Under the pieces are notes generated by a model, which was not told where the DNA came from, searched no databases, and saw only the letters and a program-made list of their open reading frames with translations. A stretch of 64,000 nt of DNA from Microbaculum marinisediminis (GTDB taxonomy: Bacteria > Pseudomonadota > Alphaproteobacteria > Rhizobiales > Tepidamorphaceae): assembly GCF_025397915.1 (NCBI RefSeq), contig NZ_JALIDZ010000006.1:186001-250000 (forward strand), read 5' to 3'. Each line of letters starts with the position of its first letter. The stretch's first letter is position 1. Shown one piece after another: positions 34,909-44,826 of the stretch. Made by a program: the position numbers and the translations under genes.

Positions 34909-35943
34909 CTACTCGAAGGGAATTTCGATATCGATGGCGCGTTCGAGCCAGCCTGGAACGGGCAGGTTCTTCGAACGCAGGAAGTCCGGATTGAACAGCT
35001 TCGACTGATAACGGGTGCCGGGATCGCACAGGATCGTGACGATCGTATGCCCCGGACCCATCTCCCTGGCGAGCCGGATGGCGCCGGCGACGTTGACGCC
35101 GGTAGACCCCCCAAGGCACAGCCCCTCGTGTTCCAGCAGGTCGAACACCACCGGAACCGCCTCGCTGTCCTCGATCAGATAGGCCTTGTCGACATGGATG
35201 TCTTCGATGATCGGCGTCACGCGACCAAGCCCGATGCCCTCGGTGATCGAGCCGCCTTCGGTCGACTTGGCTTCGCCATGGGCGAACAGCTCGTACATCG
35301 CCGCGCCGCGCGGATCGGCGCAACCGATCACGATGTCGGCGTTCCGGTCGCGCAGGAACGTCGAGGTTCCCGCGAGTGTTCCGCCGGTGCCGACGGAGCA
35401 GATGAACCCGTCGACCTTGCCCGCGGTCTGCGCCCAGATCTCCGGCCCGGTCGAGTCATAGTGGGCCCCGCGGTTGTCGAGGTTGTTCCACTGATCGGCG
35501 AACAGGACGCCGTTCGGTTCGGTCTTGCGCAGGTTGTCGGCCATCCGCCGCGCGACATGCTGGTAGTTGTTGGGATTGGCGTATGGCAGGGCCGGGACCT
35601 CGACTAGCGTGGCGCCGGCCAGCCGCAGCATGTCCTTCTTTTCCTGGCTCTGCGTCTCGGGAATGACGATCACGGTGCGATATCCGCGCGCGTCCGCCAC
35701 CAGGGCCAGTCCGATGCCCGTATTGCCGGCTGTGCCCTCGACCACGAGCCCGCCGGGCTTCAAGTCGCCGCGCTTCTCGGCTTCGAGGATCATCTGCCGA
35801 GCTGGCCGGTCCTTGACCGACTGGCCCGGATTCAGGAATTCGGCCTTGCCGAGAATGGTGCAGCCTGTCGCCTCCGAGGCGTGGCGCAACTTGATTAGTG
35901 GCGTATTGCCGATCGCCTCGACGAGGCCGTCACGATAGTCCAT
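34909..35943 (-). CDS. cysK: Cysteine synthase A
   Basis: This 344-residue PLP enzyme forms cysteine from O-acetylserine and sulfide. IGNTPLIKL is at the N-terminus, the PLP Lys is in GQSVKDRPA, the substrate loop is EGTAGNTGIGLA, and the phosphate loop is in GTGGTLAGT. The length and motif GQSVKDR agree with the alphaproteobacterial CysK form. It is the first gene of a four-gene operon. Confidence 0.92.
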   Translation of the reverse strand: MDYRDGLVEAIGNTPLIKLRHASEATGCTILGKAEFLNPGQSVKDRPARQMILEAEKRGDLKPGGLVVEGTAGNTGIGLALVADARGYRTVIVIPETQSQEKKDMLRLAGATLVEVPALPYANPNNYQHVARRMADNLRKTEPNGVLFADQWNNLDNRGAHYDSTGPEIWAQTAGKVDGFICSVGTGGTLAGTSTFLRDRNADIVIGCADPRGAAMYELFAHGEAKSTEGGSITEGIGLGRVTPIIEDIHVDKAYLIEDSEAVPVVFDLLEHEGLCLGGSTGVNVAGAIRLAREMGPGHTIVTILCDPGTRYQSKLFNPDFLRSKNLPVPGWLERAIDIEIPFE

Positions 35944-36144
35944 GTCGGACGCTGGTCCTCCCTTTCCTGAACCCTGAAGTCTCTGCTATCGGTCGAACTT
36001 AGAGGCCGCGCGGGGGGCGTTCAAGCGGACCGTCGACAAACCCGCCATAGCCCGAGTTCGCCGATTCCGATATTGCCAACATTGCATGGCGTGGCTGGTT
36101 CCGGGTATGAGCGGGGCGACAAACGAGAAGAGGAACATCCGATA

Positions 36145-36540
36145 ATGCTTCGTAACGCGATATTCGCCGCCTTGGCGACGGTAGCCGTCGCATTCGGCGC
36201 CGCCGGCGCTTCCGCGCAGGAGCAGACCGAGGCCGACGATACGATGACACTGGTCGCCGGCACCGTGGATTGTCGCTACCAGCTTCGCCCCGTCGAGACC
36301 GCAATCTGCTCGACCCCCGTCCTGGCGGCGATGGATCTGCAGATGATCACGCTCTACAACGTGCTCAATGCGCTGGTCAAACCGGAGACGGGCATGGAGA
36401 TGGCCGCGTCCCAGCAGGCTTTCCTGAAGGCGCGCGAGGCCTGCACCGGCGATCCGGAATGTATCGGCCAGACGATCGCCCAGCGTATCGGCGCACTCGA
36501 TACCATTCTCAAGGACATCGCGTCGCGCGGGCCGTACTGA
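36145..36540 (+). CDS. Secreted Cys-rich small protein, LprI/DUF1311-like
   Basis: This 131-residue protein has a signal peptide (about residues 1-23, ending GASAQE). The mature part has four Cys: DCRYQLRPVETAICS, then KAREACTGDPEC, with Q-AFLKAR before them. This resembles the LprI/DUF1311 pattern of small secreted lysozyme-inhibitor-like proteins. The match is by motif only. It is divergent from cysK and is followed by a hairpin. Confidence 0.7.
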   Translation: MLRNAIFAALATVAVAFGAAGASAQEQTEADDTMTLVAGTVDCRYQLRPVETAICSTPVLAAMDLQMITLYNVLNALVKPETGMEMAASQQAFLKAREACTGDPECIGQTIAQRIGALDTILKDIASRGPY

Positions 36541-36564
36541 CCAGCTTGAGCTGCGCAAAACAAA

Positions 36565-36590
36565 AGGGCGGCTAAAGGCCGCCCTAGTTT
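36565..36590 (+). terminator. Hairpin after the LprI-like gene
   Basis: An 8-bp stem AGGGCGGC/GCCGCCCT (36565-36572 with 36578-36585), loop TAAAG, is followed by AGTTTGAT, 24 bp after the stop. It is a probable intrinsic terminator with a weak T run. The rest of the 249-bp gap to the next gene holds a second C-rich imperfect hairpin at about 36625-36656 and nothing coding. Confidence 0.6.
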
Positions 36591-36789
36591 GATACGCACC
36601 AACGGAGGGAGGTTTCGCTGATGTCTCGCCCCCGCGACCCCTCCGTCGCGGGCGAGGGGCTAACCCCTCATCAATGAAAAACAGTTTGACTGATTCGCCG
36701 GCTTAATGCGCGTCGTGCCGGCAGAATATCGGAAATCCATTCGGTCTGTTGCTGTTCGGGCACAGTATTATTACGCTGCGTAATCACGC

Positions 36790-38298
36790 TTATTGAAACG
36801 CGACTTCGGCGAAACTTCGCAGTTTTCGCGAATGCAATCGCTCACGCTCCTGGGATTTCAGCTTTTCGAGGGCCTTCAGTCCGATTTCCAGGTGCTGTCC
36901 GACCCGCTGGCGATAGAACTCGCCGGCCATACCGGCGAGCTTGATTTCCCCGTGCAAAGGCTTGTCCGAGATACATAGGAGCGTGCCGTACGGCACGCGG
37001 AACCGGAAGCCGTTGGCCGCGATGGCCGCCGATTCCATGTCGAGGGCCACCGCGCGCGATTGCGACAGCCGTCGCAGGATCGCGCCGTGGTCCGATAGCT
37101 CCCAATTCCGGTTGTCGACGCTCGCCACCGTACCGGTGCGCATCACGCGCTTGAGCTCGTAGCCGTTCAGCCCGGTGACTTCGCCGACAGCCTGCTCGAT
37201 GGCGACCTGCACCTCGGCGAGCGCCGGAATCGGCACCCAAAGCGGCAGCTCCTCGTCGAGCACATGGTCTTCGCGCACATAGCCGTGGGCCAGCACGTAG
37301 TCTCCAAGTTTCTGGGTATTCCTCAGTCCCGCGCAATGCCCGAGCATCAGCCAGGCATGCGGCCGCAGCACGGCCACATGGTCGGTGATGGTGCGGGCGT
37401 TGGACGGCCCGACGCCGATGTTGATCATGGTGATACCGGAATCGTCCGGCTGTACCAGATGATAGGCCGGCATCTGCGGCATCCGGGCCGGGGGCTGTCC
37501 GGACGATCCGGACTTCAGTCGGGCATTGTGGGTGATCAGATTGCCCGGTTCCACGAACGCTGTCGCGACCGGATCGCCGTCGGCCATGCGCTGATGGCCG
37601 ATACGCGAGAAATCGTCGACATAGAACTGGTAGTTCGTGAAAATCACGAAGTTCTGGAAATGCTCCGGCGCGGTCCCCGTGTAATGCGACAGGCGGTGCA
37701 GTGAATAGTCGATGCGGGCCGCCCGGAACATCGCGAGCTGCGCCGCTGCGCCGGGACTCGGCAGAATTGTCCCGTTTACGATGGCGTCGTCCATCGCCGC
37801 CAGATTTGGTGTATCGAACAGGTCGCGCAACGGCGGGCTTTCGACAGCCAGGTGGCCGGCTTCCGTCTCGATATTGATGTCGCGGCGATAGGCGAAATGG
37901 ATCGGAATCGGCTCGTCCGATTCGCCGATCTCGACGGGAACCCGGTGGTTCTCGATCAGCAGGCCGATCTGCTCGACCAGATAGCGACGAAAGAGATCCG
38001 GTCGCGTCACCGTGGTCTCGTGGACCCCGGGGCCTGAGACGAACCCGTAGGACAGCCGCGAATCGACACGGGCGTGAGTAGCCGTCGTTATCCGGACGAA
38101 CGGGTAGGTCGCACGCACCGGGGCGGAGGGAATATCGCCTCCCACGAAACCCTGGAAGTGATCGCGCAGGAAGGCCGTGTTGCGCTCGTAGATCTCGGAG
38201 AGCCGAATGACGGCTTGCTCGGCGGACTGAAACGACTCGGTGGCGATTCGAGGAGGCGTGATAAAGCCGGATGTAGCGCTCATGGTTTCAGCTTTCAT
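36790..38298 (-). CDS. amn: AMP nucleosidase
   Basis: This 502-residue protein hydrolyses AMP to adenine and ribose 5-phosphate. The C-terminal nucleoside-phosphorylase-like domain is clear: NIGVGPSNARTITDHVAVLRPHAWLMLGHCAG, GTVASVDNRNWEL, the catalytic-type Glu in ALDMESAAIAANGFRFRVPYGTLLCISDKPLHGE. The N-terminal domain with RFT-like charged regions is specific to Amn. It has a single large gene unit, divergent from the patatin gene. Confidence 0.93.
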   Translation of the reverse strand: MKAETMSATSGFITPPRIATESFQSAEQAVIRLSEIYERNTAFLRDHFQGFVGGDIPSAPVRATYPFVRITTATHARVDSRLSYGFVSGPGVHETTVTRPDLFRRYLVEQIGLLIENHRVPVEIGESDEPIPIHFAYRRDINIETEAGHLAVESPPLRDLFDTPNLAAMDDAIVNGTILPSPGAAAQLAMFRAARIDYSLHRLSHYTGTAPEHFQNFVIFTNYQFYVDDFSRIGHQRMADGDPVATAFVEPGNLITHNARLKSGSSGQPPARMPQMPAYHLVQPDDSGITMINIGVGPSNARTITDHVAVLRPHAWLMLGHCAGLRNTQKLGDYVLAHGYVREDHVLDEELPLWVPIPALAEVQVAIEQAVGEVTGLNGYELKRVMRTGTVASVDNRNWELSDHGAILRRLSQSRAVALDMESAAIAANGFRFRVPYGTLLCISDKPLHGEIKLAGMAGEFYRQRVGQHLEIGLKALEKLKSQERERLHSRKLRSFAEVAFQ

Positions 38299-38523
38299 CG
38301 GGGCCGGGTGAAGTCAAGCGCGGTTTCGGCGGCTGCTTTAGGTGCGCCTCGGCGAAACCGGATTGAAACAAACGGATCGAAAACGCGCCGGCGGGAGAAA
38401 AACTCCTGAAACGCGGCCGTGATTACTATTGGTCCCATGCATGGGATTCCTCGCGACCAGGCCCGCGACGACTACGGGCACAGGCTTCGTGCAGGTCCAG
38501 CGCTACCGGAAGGAGCGACTTCG

Positions 38524-40422
38524 ATGGGGACCGTTTCGACGTTGAATGTCCGCGGATCGGACAGTGTCGGTGCCCGGCGCGACGGTGACCGGAGCTATCC
38601 GCGGCTGGCACGCGCGTTGCGGTGCCTCGAACCGTTCCGCAGCCTGTCGCGGCGGTCGTTCGCAGATGTCGCCAGAATGGTCGAGCTGCGCTGCATCGCG
38701 CGTGGCCAGGTTCTGTTCGAGCGCGGAGACCCCTCGGACACATTGTATCTGGTCGCAAGCGGACGATTCTTCGTGTTTATCGATGCCGATCAGGACCCCG
38801 TCGCCGAGATCGGTGTCGGCGAGCCGGTTGGTGATCTCGCCTTTCTGACCGGCCAGCCCCGTACAGCCACCGTCGTTGCGGCACGTGACAGCGAGGTTAT
38901 CGCGGTGTCTCGCACGACCTATCAGCAGCTCTTCGAGCGCGTGCCGCTGCTGCAGGAGGGACTTCTGGTGCGCCTTGCCGAACGCATGCAGACGATCGCG
39001 GCGACAGCGCGTCCGCCCGCCCGCTCGCCCGGCAGGACCATCGCGCTGTGTCCGGTGGGCCTAGCGCCGATCCCGCATATCCTGGTGAAGCGGCTCGAGG
39101 CGGCGCTGGCGCAGTACGGCCCGACACAGGTCCTCCGTCCTGATCCGGTTCCCGATCCGGCCGCGGATCATGGCGCCGCTGCGATCGACATTAGGCTCTC
39201 CAACCTTGAACGGGATTGCAGGTTCGTTCTCTGTCCGCTGCCGGTTCCCGAAGCCGATGGGGCCGAACGCGCCGAGTTGCTGCTGCGCCAGTGCGATTCC
39301 GTCGTCCTCGTCGGCCGCCTCGGCGATGCCGCCGTGCCCGGGCGCGACCGGTTGGAGCGCACCTGTGCCGATCTGTTCCTCACGCGCAACCGCAGTCTCA
39401 TCCTGTGGCGTGAGACCTCCACGACGCCGATCGCAGGCACGCCGGCCTGGCTCGCCAGGCATAAGGTCGCGTTGCACCACCATGTCGCGCTCGATGCCCC
39501 GGGCGATGCCGAGCGGGTCGCCCGGTTTCTCGCCGGCCGCGCGGTCGGAGCGGTGTTCGGCGGCGGTGGCGCGCTCGGCTGCGGTCATCTCGGTCTCGCC
39601 CGCGCCTTCCGCGACGCCGGGATGGCGTTCGACATCTTCGGCGGAACCAGCGCCGGTGCCGCGATGGCCCTGACGCTTGCCGCCGGCAAGCGTCCCGAGG
39701 ACGTGATGGATCGCATCGACGAGATCTTCGTCAGGAAGCGGGCGCTGCGTCGCTTCACGCTGCCGGTGTTCAGCTTCCTCGACCATACCGTCTTCGAGCG
39801 CGAGCTGGTTGCCAGCTACGGAAACGCGGACATCGCCGACCTGCCGCTCAACGCCTTCGCTGTCTCGACCAACCTGTCGCGCGACAGCCTGCATGTGCAC
39901 CGCACCGGACCGATCTGGCAGGCGATCCGCTCGTCCGGTGCGGTCCCCGGCGCGCTGCCGCCGTTTACGACGGAGGAGGGCGACTTGCTGGTCGATGGCG
40001 CCTTGGTCGATAACCTGCCGGTCTCGGTGATGCGCGACTTGAAGATCGGGCCCAACGTGCTTGCTGGTTTCTTCCGCGAGGATCGCCGCCCGCGCGGCCG
40101 CCGCTACGATCCGGTGCCGGGCCGCGAGCGGCTCATCGCCGACATCGTGCTGCAGCGCCGGCGGTCTTTCCCGAGCCTGTTCGACGTGCTGTCGCGCGCG
40201 ATGCTGGTGACCAGCCGCCGGTCCCTGCGGGAGACCGAGATCGGCTCTGATCTGCTGGTCAGCCTGCCAGTGCCGGACCGGATGGGCCTGCTCGACTGGA
40301 AGTCGGGCCGCGCCCAGGAAGAGCGCTGCTATCGGTATGTCTCCCGCCTCATCGAGGAGGCCGGCGGCCCGATGGCGCTGATCGAGCAGGCGCAGAGGGA
40401 TCGATCCGCTGTCCGGCCCTGA
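38524..40422 (+). CDS. Patatin-like phospholipase with N-terminal cyclic-nucleotide-binding domain (NTE type)
   Basis: This 632-residue protein has a cNMP-binding domain at about residues 25-140 (GQVLFERGDPSDTLYLVASG, GEPVGDLAFLTGQPRTATVVA), a middle Rossmann-like region, and a patatin domain from about 340. In the patatin domain the oxyanion motif is GGGGALGCGH, the nucleophile Ser is in GTSAGAA, and the catalytic Asp is in DGALVDNLP. It probably acts as a membrane-associated lysophospholipase controlled by a ligand. The ATG at 38524 is preceded by GGAAGGAG, which decides against upstream starts. Confidence 0.92.
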   Translation: MGTVSTLNVRGSDSVGARRDGDRSYPRLARALRCLEPFRSLSRRSFADVARMVELRCIARGQVLFERGDPSDTLYLVASGRFFVFIDADQDPVAEIGVGEPVGDLAFLTGQPRTATVVAARDSEVIAVSRTTYQQLFERVPLLQEGLLVRLAERMQTIAATARPPARSPGRTIALCPVGLAPIPHILVKRLEAALAQYGPTQVLRPDPVPDPAADHGAAAIDIRLSNLERDCRFVLCPLPVPEADGAERAELLLRQCDSVVLVGRLGDAAVPGRDRLERTCADLFLTRNRSLILWRETSTTPIAGTPAWLARHKVALHHHVALDAPGDAERVARFLAGRAVGAVFGGGGALGCGHLGLARAFRDAGMAFDIFGGTSAGAAMALTLAAGKRPEDVMDRIDEIFVRKRALRRFTLPVFSFLDHTVFERELVASYGNADIADLPLNAFAVSTNLSRDSLHVHRTGPIWQAIRSSGAVPGALPPFTTEEGDLLVDGALVDNLPVSVMRDLKIGPNVLAGFFREDRRPRGRRYDPVPGRERLIADIVLQRRRSFPSLFDVLSRAMLVTSRRSLRETEIGSDLLVSLPVPDRMGLLDWKSGRAQEERCYRYVSRLIEEAGGPMALIEQAQRDRSAVRP

Positions 40423-40463
40423 AACGAGACGATCGGATAATAGAAACGGTCGGCGAATCGAAA

Positions 40464-40485
40464 CGGGCGGCCATGAGGCCGCCCG
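40464..40485 (-). terminator. Terminator hairpin between convergent patatin and nrdJ genes
   Basis: CGGGCGGCC and GGCCGCCCG pair over 9 bp around ATGA. On the minus strand the stem is followed by TTTCGATT, 25 bp after the nrdJ stop, so it most likely ends nrdJ transcription; it could also act on the plus strand. Confidence 0.65.
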
Positions 40486-40510
40486 CGATGATCTTCGGTA
40501 ATGCGGAGGC

Positions 40511-43500
40511 TTAGCTGCAGCCGCTGGTGGAACCGCACGTGTCGCACTTCAGGCAGGTGCCGTTGCGCACCATCGTGAAGTTGCCGCACTCGCCACAGCT
40601 CTCGCCGACATAGCCCTTCAGGCGGGCCTGGGCGCGCTGCTCCTCGACGCTCGGCGTCGCCACCACCTCGGTCTCGGTCTCCACTTCGACGTCGATCTCG
40701 ATCTCGTGCTTTAGCGCGGTCGCCTGACCGCCGCCCGACCCGGTGCCCGCAAAGGTCTTGGCGCGGGCCTGAAGCTGTCCGATGGCTCCGGTGGACGAAT
40801 CCGCCGTCCGGCCGCCGGGTTCCGAGCCGTGCACCACCACCAGCTTCTCGTTGACGCGGCCGCGCACGAGGCCGGTCGACACGAACTTGGCGGCGGGCAC
40901 CGCCGGCTCCGGCTTGCCCTCGCTGACGCCGGCCCCCATCGCGGTCGAGCCGATGTCGGCCGAATCGACGTGGCCGAGATCGTGGCGGCCGATGTAGGAG
41001 ATCGCCAGCTCGCGGAAGATGTAGTCGAGGATCGACGTGGCGTTCTTGATCGAATCGTTGCCCTGCACGAAGCCGGCCGGCTCGAAGCGGGTGAAGGTGA
41101 AGGCCTCCACGAATTCCTCGAGCGGCACGCCGTACTGCAGGCCAAGCGATATGGCGATGGCGAAGTTGTTCATCAGACTGCGGAAGGCGGCGCCTTCCTT
41201 GTGCATGTCGACGAAGATTTCGCCGAGCCGGCCGTCCTCGTACTCGCCAGTCCTGATGTAGACCTTGTGGCCCCCGACGATGGCCTTCTGGGTATAGCCC
41301 TTGCGCCGATGCGGCAGCTTCTCGCGCTCGCGCACCGCCTTCTCTACGACGCGTTCGACGATCCGCTCGGCCATCGCCGCGGCCTTCGCCTGGGCGGGCT
41401 GCGACACCATCTGCTCGACGACGTCGTCCTCATCCTCGCTGTCGTCGGCGAGAAGCTGCGCCGACAGCGGCTGGGACAGTTTGGAGCCGTCGCGATAGAG
41501 CGCGTTCGCTTTGATGCCGAGACGCCAGGACAGCATGTAGGCGCTCGTGCAATCCTCGACGCTCGCCTCGTTTGGCATGTTGATCGTCTTGGAGATGGCG
41601 CCCGAGATGAACGGCTGCGCCGCGGCCATCATGCGGATGTGGCTTTCCACCGACAGGAAGCGCTTGCCATTGCGCCCGCAGGGGCTGGCGCAATCGAAGA
41701 CGGCAAGGTGCTCGTCCTTCAGATGCGGCGCGCCTTCCAGGGTCATCGCGCCGCAGACATGGGTGTTGGCCGCTTCGATGTCGCGCCGGCTGAACCCGAG
41801 CTCCGACAACAGGTCGAAGCTCGGGTCCGCCAGTTTGTCCGCCGCGACCCCCAGGGCCCCCTGGACAAAATCTTCGCCCAACGTCCACTTGTTGAACGCG
41901 AACTTGATATCGAATGCGGATTTCAGCGCCTGCTCGATCGCCTCGAGCTTCTCCTCGGTGAAGCCCTTGGCCCTGAGCGTGTCGTGGTTGATCGCCGGTG
42001 CGCCGTTCAGGCTGCCGTGGCCCACCGCGTACCCGATGATTTCGTCGATCTGCGACGGCTCGTAGCCGAGCTTCGACAGGGCGGCGGGAACGGCCCGGTT
42101 GATGATCTTGAAATAGCCGCCGCCGGCGAGCTTCTTGAACTTCACCAGGGCGAAATCGGGCTCGATGCCGGTCGTGTCGCAGTCCATGACCAGGCCGATG
42201 GTGCCAGTCGGCGCGATGACCGAGACCTGGGCGTTGCGGTAGCCGTGCTCCTCGCCGATTTCCAGCGCCTTGTCCCAGGCAGCGCGCGCCGCCGTAGTGA
42301 TCTCGCTTTCCGGGCAGGAGGCGATATCGAGCGGGACGGGCAGGGTGTTGAGCGCCTCGTAGCCCTCGGCCTCGCCATGGGCTGCCCGGCGATGGTTGCG
42401 GATCACCCGCAGCATGTGCTCGCGGTTCGGTTCATAGCTGGGGAAGGCGCCGAGCGCCGATGCCATCTCCGCCGACGTGGCGTAGGCGACACCGGTCATC
42501 AGCGCCGTGATGGCGCCGCACAGGGCGCGGCCTTCCGTGGAGTCGTAGGGAATGCCCGAGGTCATCAGCAGGCCGCCGATATTGGCGTAGCCGAGACCCA
42601 GCGTGCGGTACTCGTAGGAGAGTTCGGCGATGCGCTTGGAGGGGAACTGCGCCATCAGCACCGAGATCTCGAGCACGATCGTCCATAGACGCGTGGCATG
42701 CTCGAAGGCGGCGACATCGAACTTGCCGTCCTCGTCGCGGAACTGCAGCAGGTTCAGCGAGGCGAGGTTGCAGGCCGTGTCGTCGAGGAACATGTACTCG
42801 GAGCACGGGTTGGAGGCGCGGATCTCGCCGCCGGCCGGGCAGGTGTGCCAGTCGTTGATGGTGGTGTGGAACTGGATGCCGGGATCGGCACAGGCCCACG
42901 CGGCATGGCCGATGTCGTCCCACAGGTCGCGGGCGTTCAATGTCTTGGCGACCCCGCCGTCGAGCCGGCGTATCAGGTTCCACTCATCGTCGTCCTCGAC
43001 CGCGCGCAGGAATTCGTCGGTGACGCGCACGGAGTTGTTCGAGTTCTGGCCGGAGACCGTGAGATAGGCCTCGGAATCCCAGTCGGTGTCGTAGACCGGG
43101 AATTCGATCGACGTGTAGCCGTGCTTGGCGAACTGGATCACGCGGCGGATGTAGTTCTCCGGCACGTGCGCCTTCTTGGCGGCGCGCACCTCGCGCTTCA
43201 GCGCGGGGTTCTTGGTGGGATCGAAGCAGTCCTCGCCCGGGCCCTGGCAGTTCACGCACGCCTTCATGATGGCGGTCAGGTGCTTCTGGCAGGTCTTGGA
43301 GCCGGTGACGAGGGCGGCGACCTTCTGCTCCTCCTTCACCTTCCAGTTGACGTAGTCCTGGACGTCCGGGTGATCGACGTCGACGACGACCATCTTGGCG
43401 GCGCGGCGCGTGGTCCCGCCCGACTTGATGGCGCCGGCGGCGCGGTCGCCGATCTTCAGGAAGCTCATCAGGCCAGACGACTTGCCGCCGCCCGACAGCT

Positions 43501-44239
43501 TTTCGCCGTCGCCGCGCACCATCGAGAAATTGGAGCCGGTGCCGGAACCGTACTTGAACAGGCGCGCCTCGCGCGTCCACAGGTCCATGATGCCGCCGTC
43601 GTTGACGAGATCGTCCTCGACCGACTGGATGAAGCAGGCGTGCGGCTGCGGGTGCTCATAGGCCGAGGCCGACGCGGTCAGCACGCCGGTCTGGAAATCG
43701 ACATAGTGATGGCCCTGGCCGGGACCGTCGATGCCGTAGGCCCAGTGCAGGCCGGTGTTGAACCATTGCGGGCTGTTCGGCGCGCACTTCTGCGTCGCCA
43801 GCATGAAGGCCAGCTCGTCGAAGAAGGCGCGGGCGTCGGCTTCCGAGTCGAAATAGCCGCCCTTCCAGCCCCAGTAGGTCCAGGTGCCGGCGAGGCGGTC
43901 GAAGACCTGGCAGGAATCGGTTTCAGGGCCGTAGCGCTCGTCCTCGGGCAGCTCGGCGAGGGCTTCTTCGTCGGCCACGGATCGCCACAGCCAGGAGGGA
44001 ACCGTGTTCTCCTCGACCGGCTTCAGCCGCGCGGGGACGCCAGCCTTGCGGAAATACTTCTGGGCGAGGATGTCGCTCGCCACCTGCGACCAGCCGGCCG
44101 GGACCTGGATGTCTGCGAGCCGGAACACGATCGAACCGTCGGGGTTGCGAATCTCGCTGGTGGTGGTCCGGAAATCGATCCCCTCATAGGGTGATTTCCC
44201 TTCGACGGTGTAACGCCGCTCTATCCGCATCTTGCTCAT
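40511..44239 (-). CDS. nrdJ: Vitamin B12-dependent ribonucleotide reductase (class II)
   Basis: This 1242-residue adenosylcobalamin-dependent enzyme reduces ribonucleotides without oxygen requirement. Finger-loop residues appear in [12 protein letters not shown] (Asn, Cys and Glu), and [19 protein letters not shown] is a family stretch. The C-terminus has a Cys-rich tail with CGECG and CLKCDTCG, typical of large alphaproteobacterial NrdJ and used in re-reduction or metal binding. The ATG at 44239 follows GGGGA. No B12 riboswitch is recognised upstream, but a tandem pair of NrdR-like boxes lies about 320-370 bp upstream. Confidence 0.95.
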   Translation of the reverse strand: MSKMRIERRYTVEGKSPYEGIDFRTTTSEIRNPDGSIVFRLADIQVPAGWSQVASDILAQKYFRKAGVPARLKPVEENTVPSWLWRSVADEEALAELPEDERYGPETDSCQVFDRLAGTWTYWGWKGGYFDSEADARAFFDELAFMLATQKCAPNSPQWFNTGLHWAYGIDGPGQGHHYVDFQTGVLTASASAYEHPQPHACFIQSVEDDLVNDGGIMDLWTREARLFKYGSGTGSNFSMVRGDGEKLSGGGKSSGLMSFLKIGDRAAGAIKSGGTTRRAAKMVVVDVDHPDVQDYVNWKVKEEQKVAALVTGSKTCQKHLTAIMKACVNCQGPGEDCFDPTKNPALKREVRAAKKAHVPENYIRRVIQFAKHGYTSIEFPVYDTDWDSEAYLTVSGQNSNNSVRVTDEFLRAVEDDDEWNLIRRLDGGVAKTLNARDLWDDIGHAAWACADPGIQFHTTINDWHTCPAGGEIRASNPCSEYMFLDDTACNLASLNLLQFRDEDGKFDVAAFEHATRLWTIVLEISVLMAQFPSKRIAELSYEYRTLGLGYANIGGLLMTSGIPYDSTEGRALCGAITALMTGVAYATSAEMASALGAFPSYEPNREHMLRVIRNHRRAAHGEAEGYEALNTLPVPLDIASCPESEITTAARAAWDKALEIGEEHGYRNAQVSVIAPTGTIGLVMDCDTTGIEPDFALVKFKKLAGGGYFKIINRAVPAALSKLGYEPSQIDEIIGYAVGHGSLNGAPAINHDTLRAKGFTEEKLEAIEQALKSAFDIKFAFNKWTLGEDFVQGALGVAADKLADPSFDLLSELGFSRRDIEAANTHVCGAMTLEGAPHLKDEHLAVFDCASPCGRNGKRFLSVESHIRMMAAAQPFISGAISKTINMPNEASVEDCTSAYMLSWRLGIKANALYRDGSKLSQPLSAQLLADDSEDEDDVVEQMVSQPAQAKAAAMAERIVERVVEKAVREREKLPHRRKGYTQKAIVGGHKVYIRTGEYEDGRLGEIFVDMHKEGAAFRSLMNNFAIAISLGLQYGVPLEEFVEAFTFTRFEPAGFVQGNDSIKNATSILDYIFRELAISYIGRHDLGHVDSADIGSTAMGAGVSEGKPEPAVPAAKFVSTGLVRGRVNEKLVVVHGSEPGGRTADSSTGAIGQLQARAKTFAGTGSGGGQATALKHEIEIDVEVETETEVVATPSVEEQRAQARLKGYVGESCGECGNFTMVRNGTCLKCDTCGSTSGCS

Positions 44240-44560
44240 TCCCCGTTCGCGCTGTTCGGCGCGCACTTGCCCCGCGCCGGACCTGACTGACCCGGCTCCT
44301 GTCCGATTTATGACGGCGATTGCCCCGTCATTCGCGTCTCGCGACGCCGCAACGCCTCACGCTGCCGCCCACGGATCGATCCCCGAGCCATGGGCGCATT
44401 TTATCGTTACCCTCGGGTGACCCGAAAGGCGTAACTCATTGATACTTATATGGAATTTCCGCCGACCGGCGAAAGCTGTGCCGTAGGCGACAACATGAGT
44501 AACGCTAAAAGACTCGCACGGATTGCGTCAAGGACATTCACGTCTGCTGACGTCAATTTT

Positions 44561-44576
44561 TCACAATCCCTTGTGG
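44561..44576. promoter_or_regulatory. NrdR-like box 1
   Basis: TCACAATCCCTTGTGG matches 12 of 16 positions of the NrdR box ACACWATATMTTGTGT. Its partner starts exactly 32 bp further on, the spacing characteristic of tandem NrdR sites, which places both dimers on the same face of the helix. Confidence 0.65.
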
Positions 44577-44592
44577 CCCGCGGGTTTTGTGT

Positions 44593-44608
44593 CAACAAGA
44601 TATGGTGT
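44593..44608. promoter_or_regulatory. NrdR-like box 2
   Basis: CAACAAGATATGGTGT matches 13 of 16 positions of the reverse-complement NrdR box. Together with box 1 (16 bp between them) it forms the usual tandem pair. NrdR represses ribonucleotide reductase genes, and nrdJ is the only such gene in the window. Confidence 0.7.
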
Positions 44609-44826
44609 CGGAAATTAACAGCCGGTGAATCCTGGGGACAACCCGCCCGGCGCCTTGCGAAGGGGATCCGCAGGCCGTTTCTGAGGGCGCTGTCCGGTCC
44701 GCCGGACCCGCCGAAAATCGAAGTGAAAATCATTGAGGACGATTCGTCTCGAATTGTCCCTATCGATTTCAACGCGGCTTAAGTCGGTCTGGCTACCGTG
44801 CCCCACGACAGACGGAGCCGATATCG

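Larger units (their letters stand above)
44240..44826. other. Intergenic region between divergent nrdJ and receiver gene
   Basis: This 587-bp gap holds two NrdR-like boxes and a TTGACA hexamer on the minus strand at 44590-44595 between them. The 320 bp between the boxes and the nrdJ start would be a long leader if that is the promoter. An open frame 44450-44782 on the plus strand has no family resemblance and contains the boxes, so it is not called. A 13-bp dyad TCGGGTGACCCGA at 44413-44425 is also present. No RNA element was recognised. Confidence 0.6.

Noticed and set aside
44413-44425. 13-bp dyad TCGGGTGACCCGA as an operator
   Set aside because: A 6+6 dyad is expected many times by chance in 64 kb and nothing else supports it.
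44240-44450. Cobalamin riboswitch before nrdJ
   Set aside because: I looked for the B12 box on the minus strand and did not recognise one; a covariance search would decide.
44450-44782. Plus-strand open frame of 110 codons upstream of the receiver gene
   Set aside because: It has no family resemblance, an AT-rich start without an SD, and covers the two NrdR-like boxes; the opposite strand is equally open over the same stretch.
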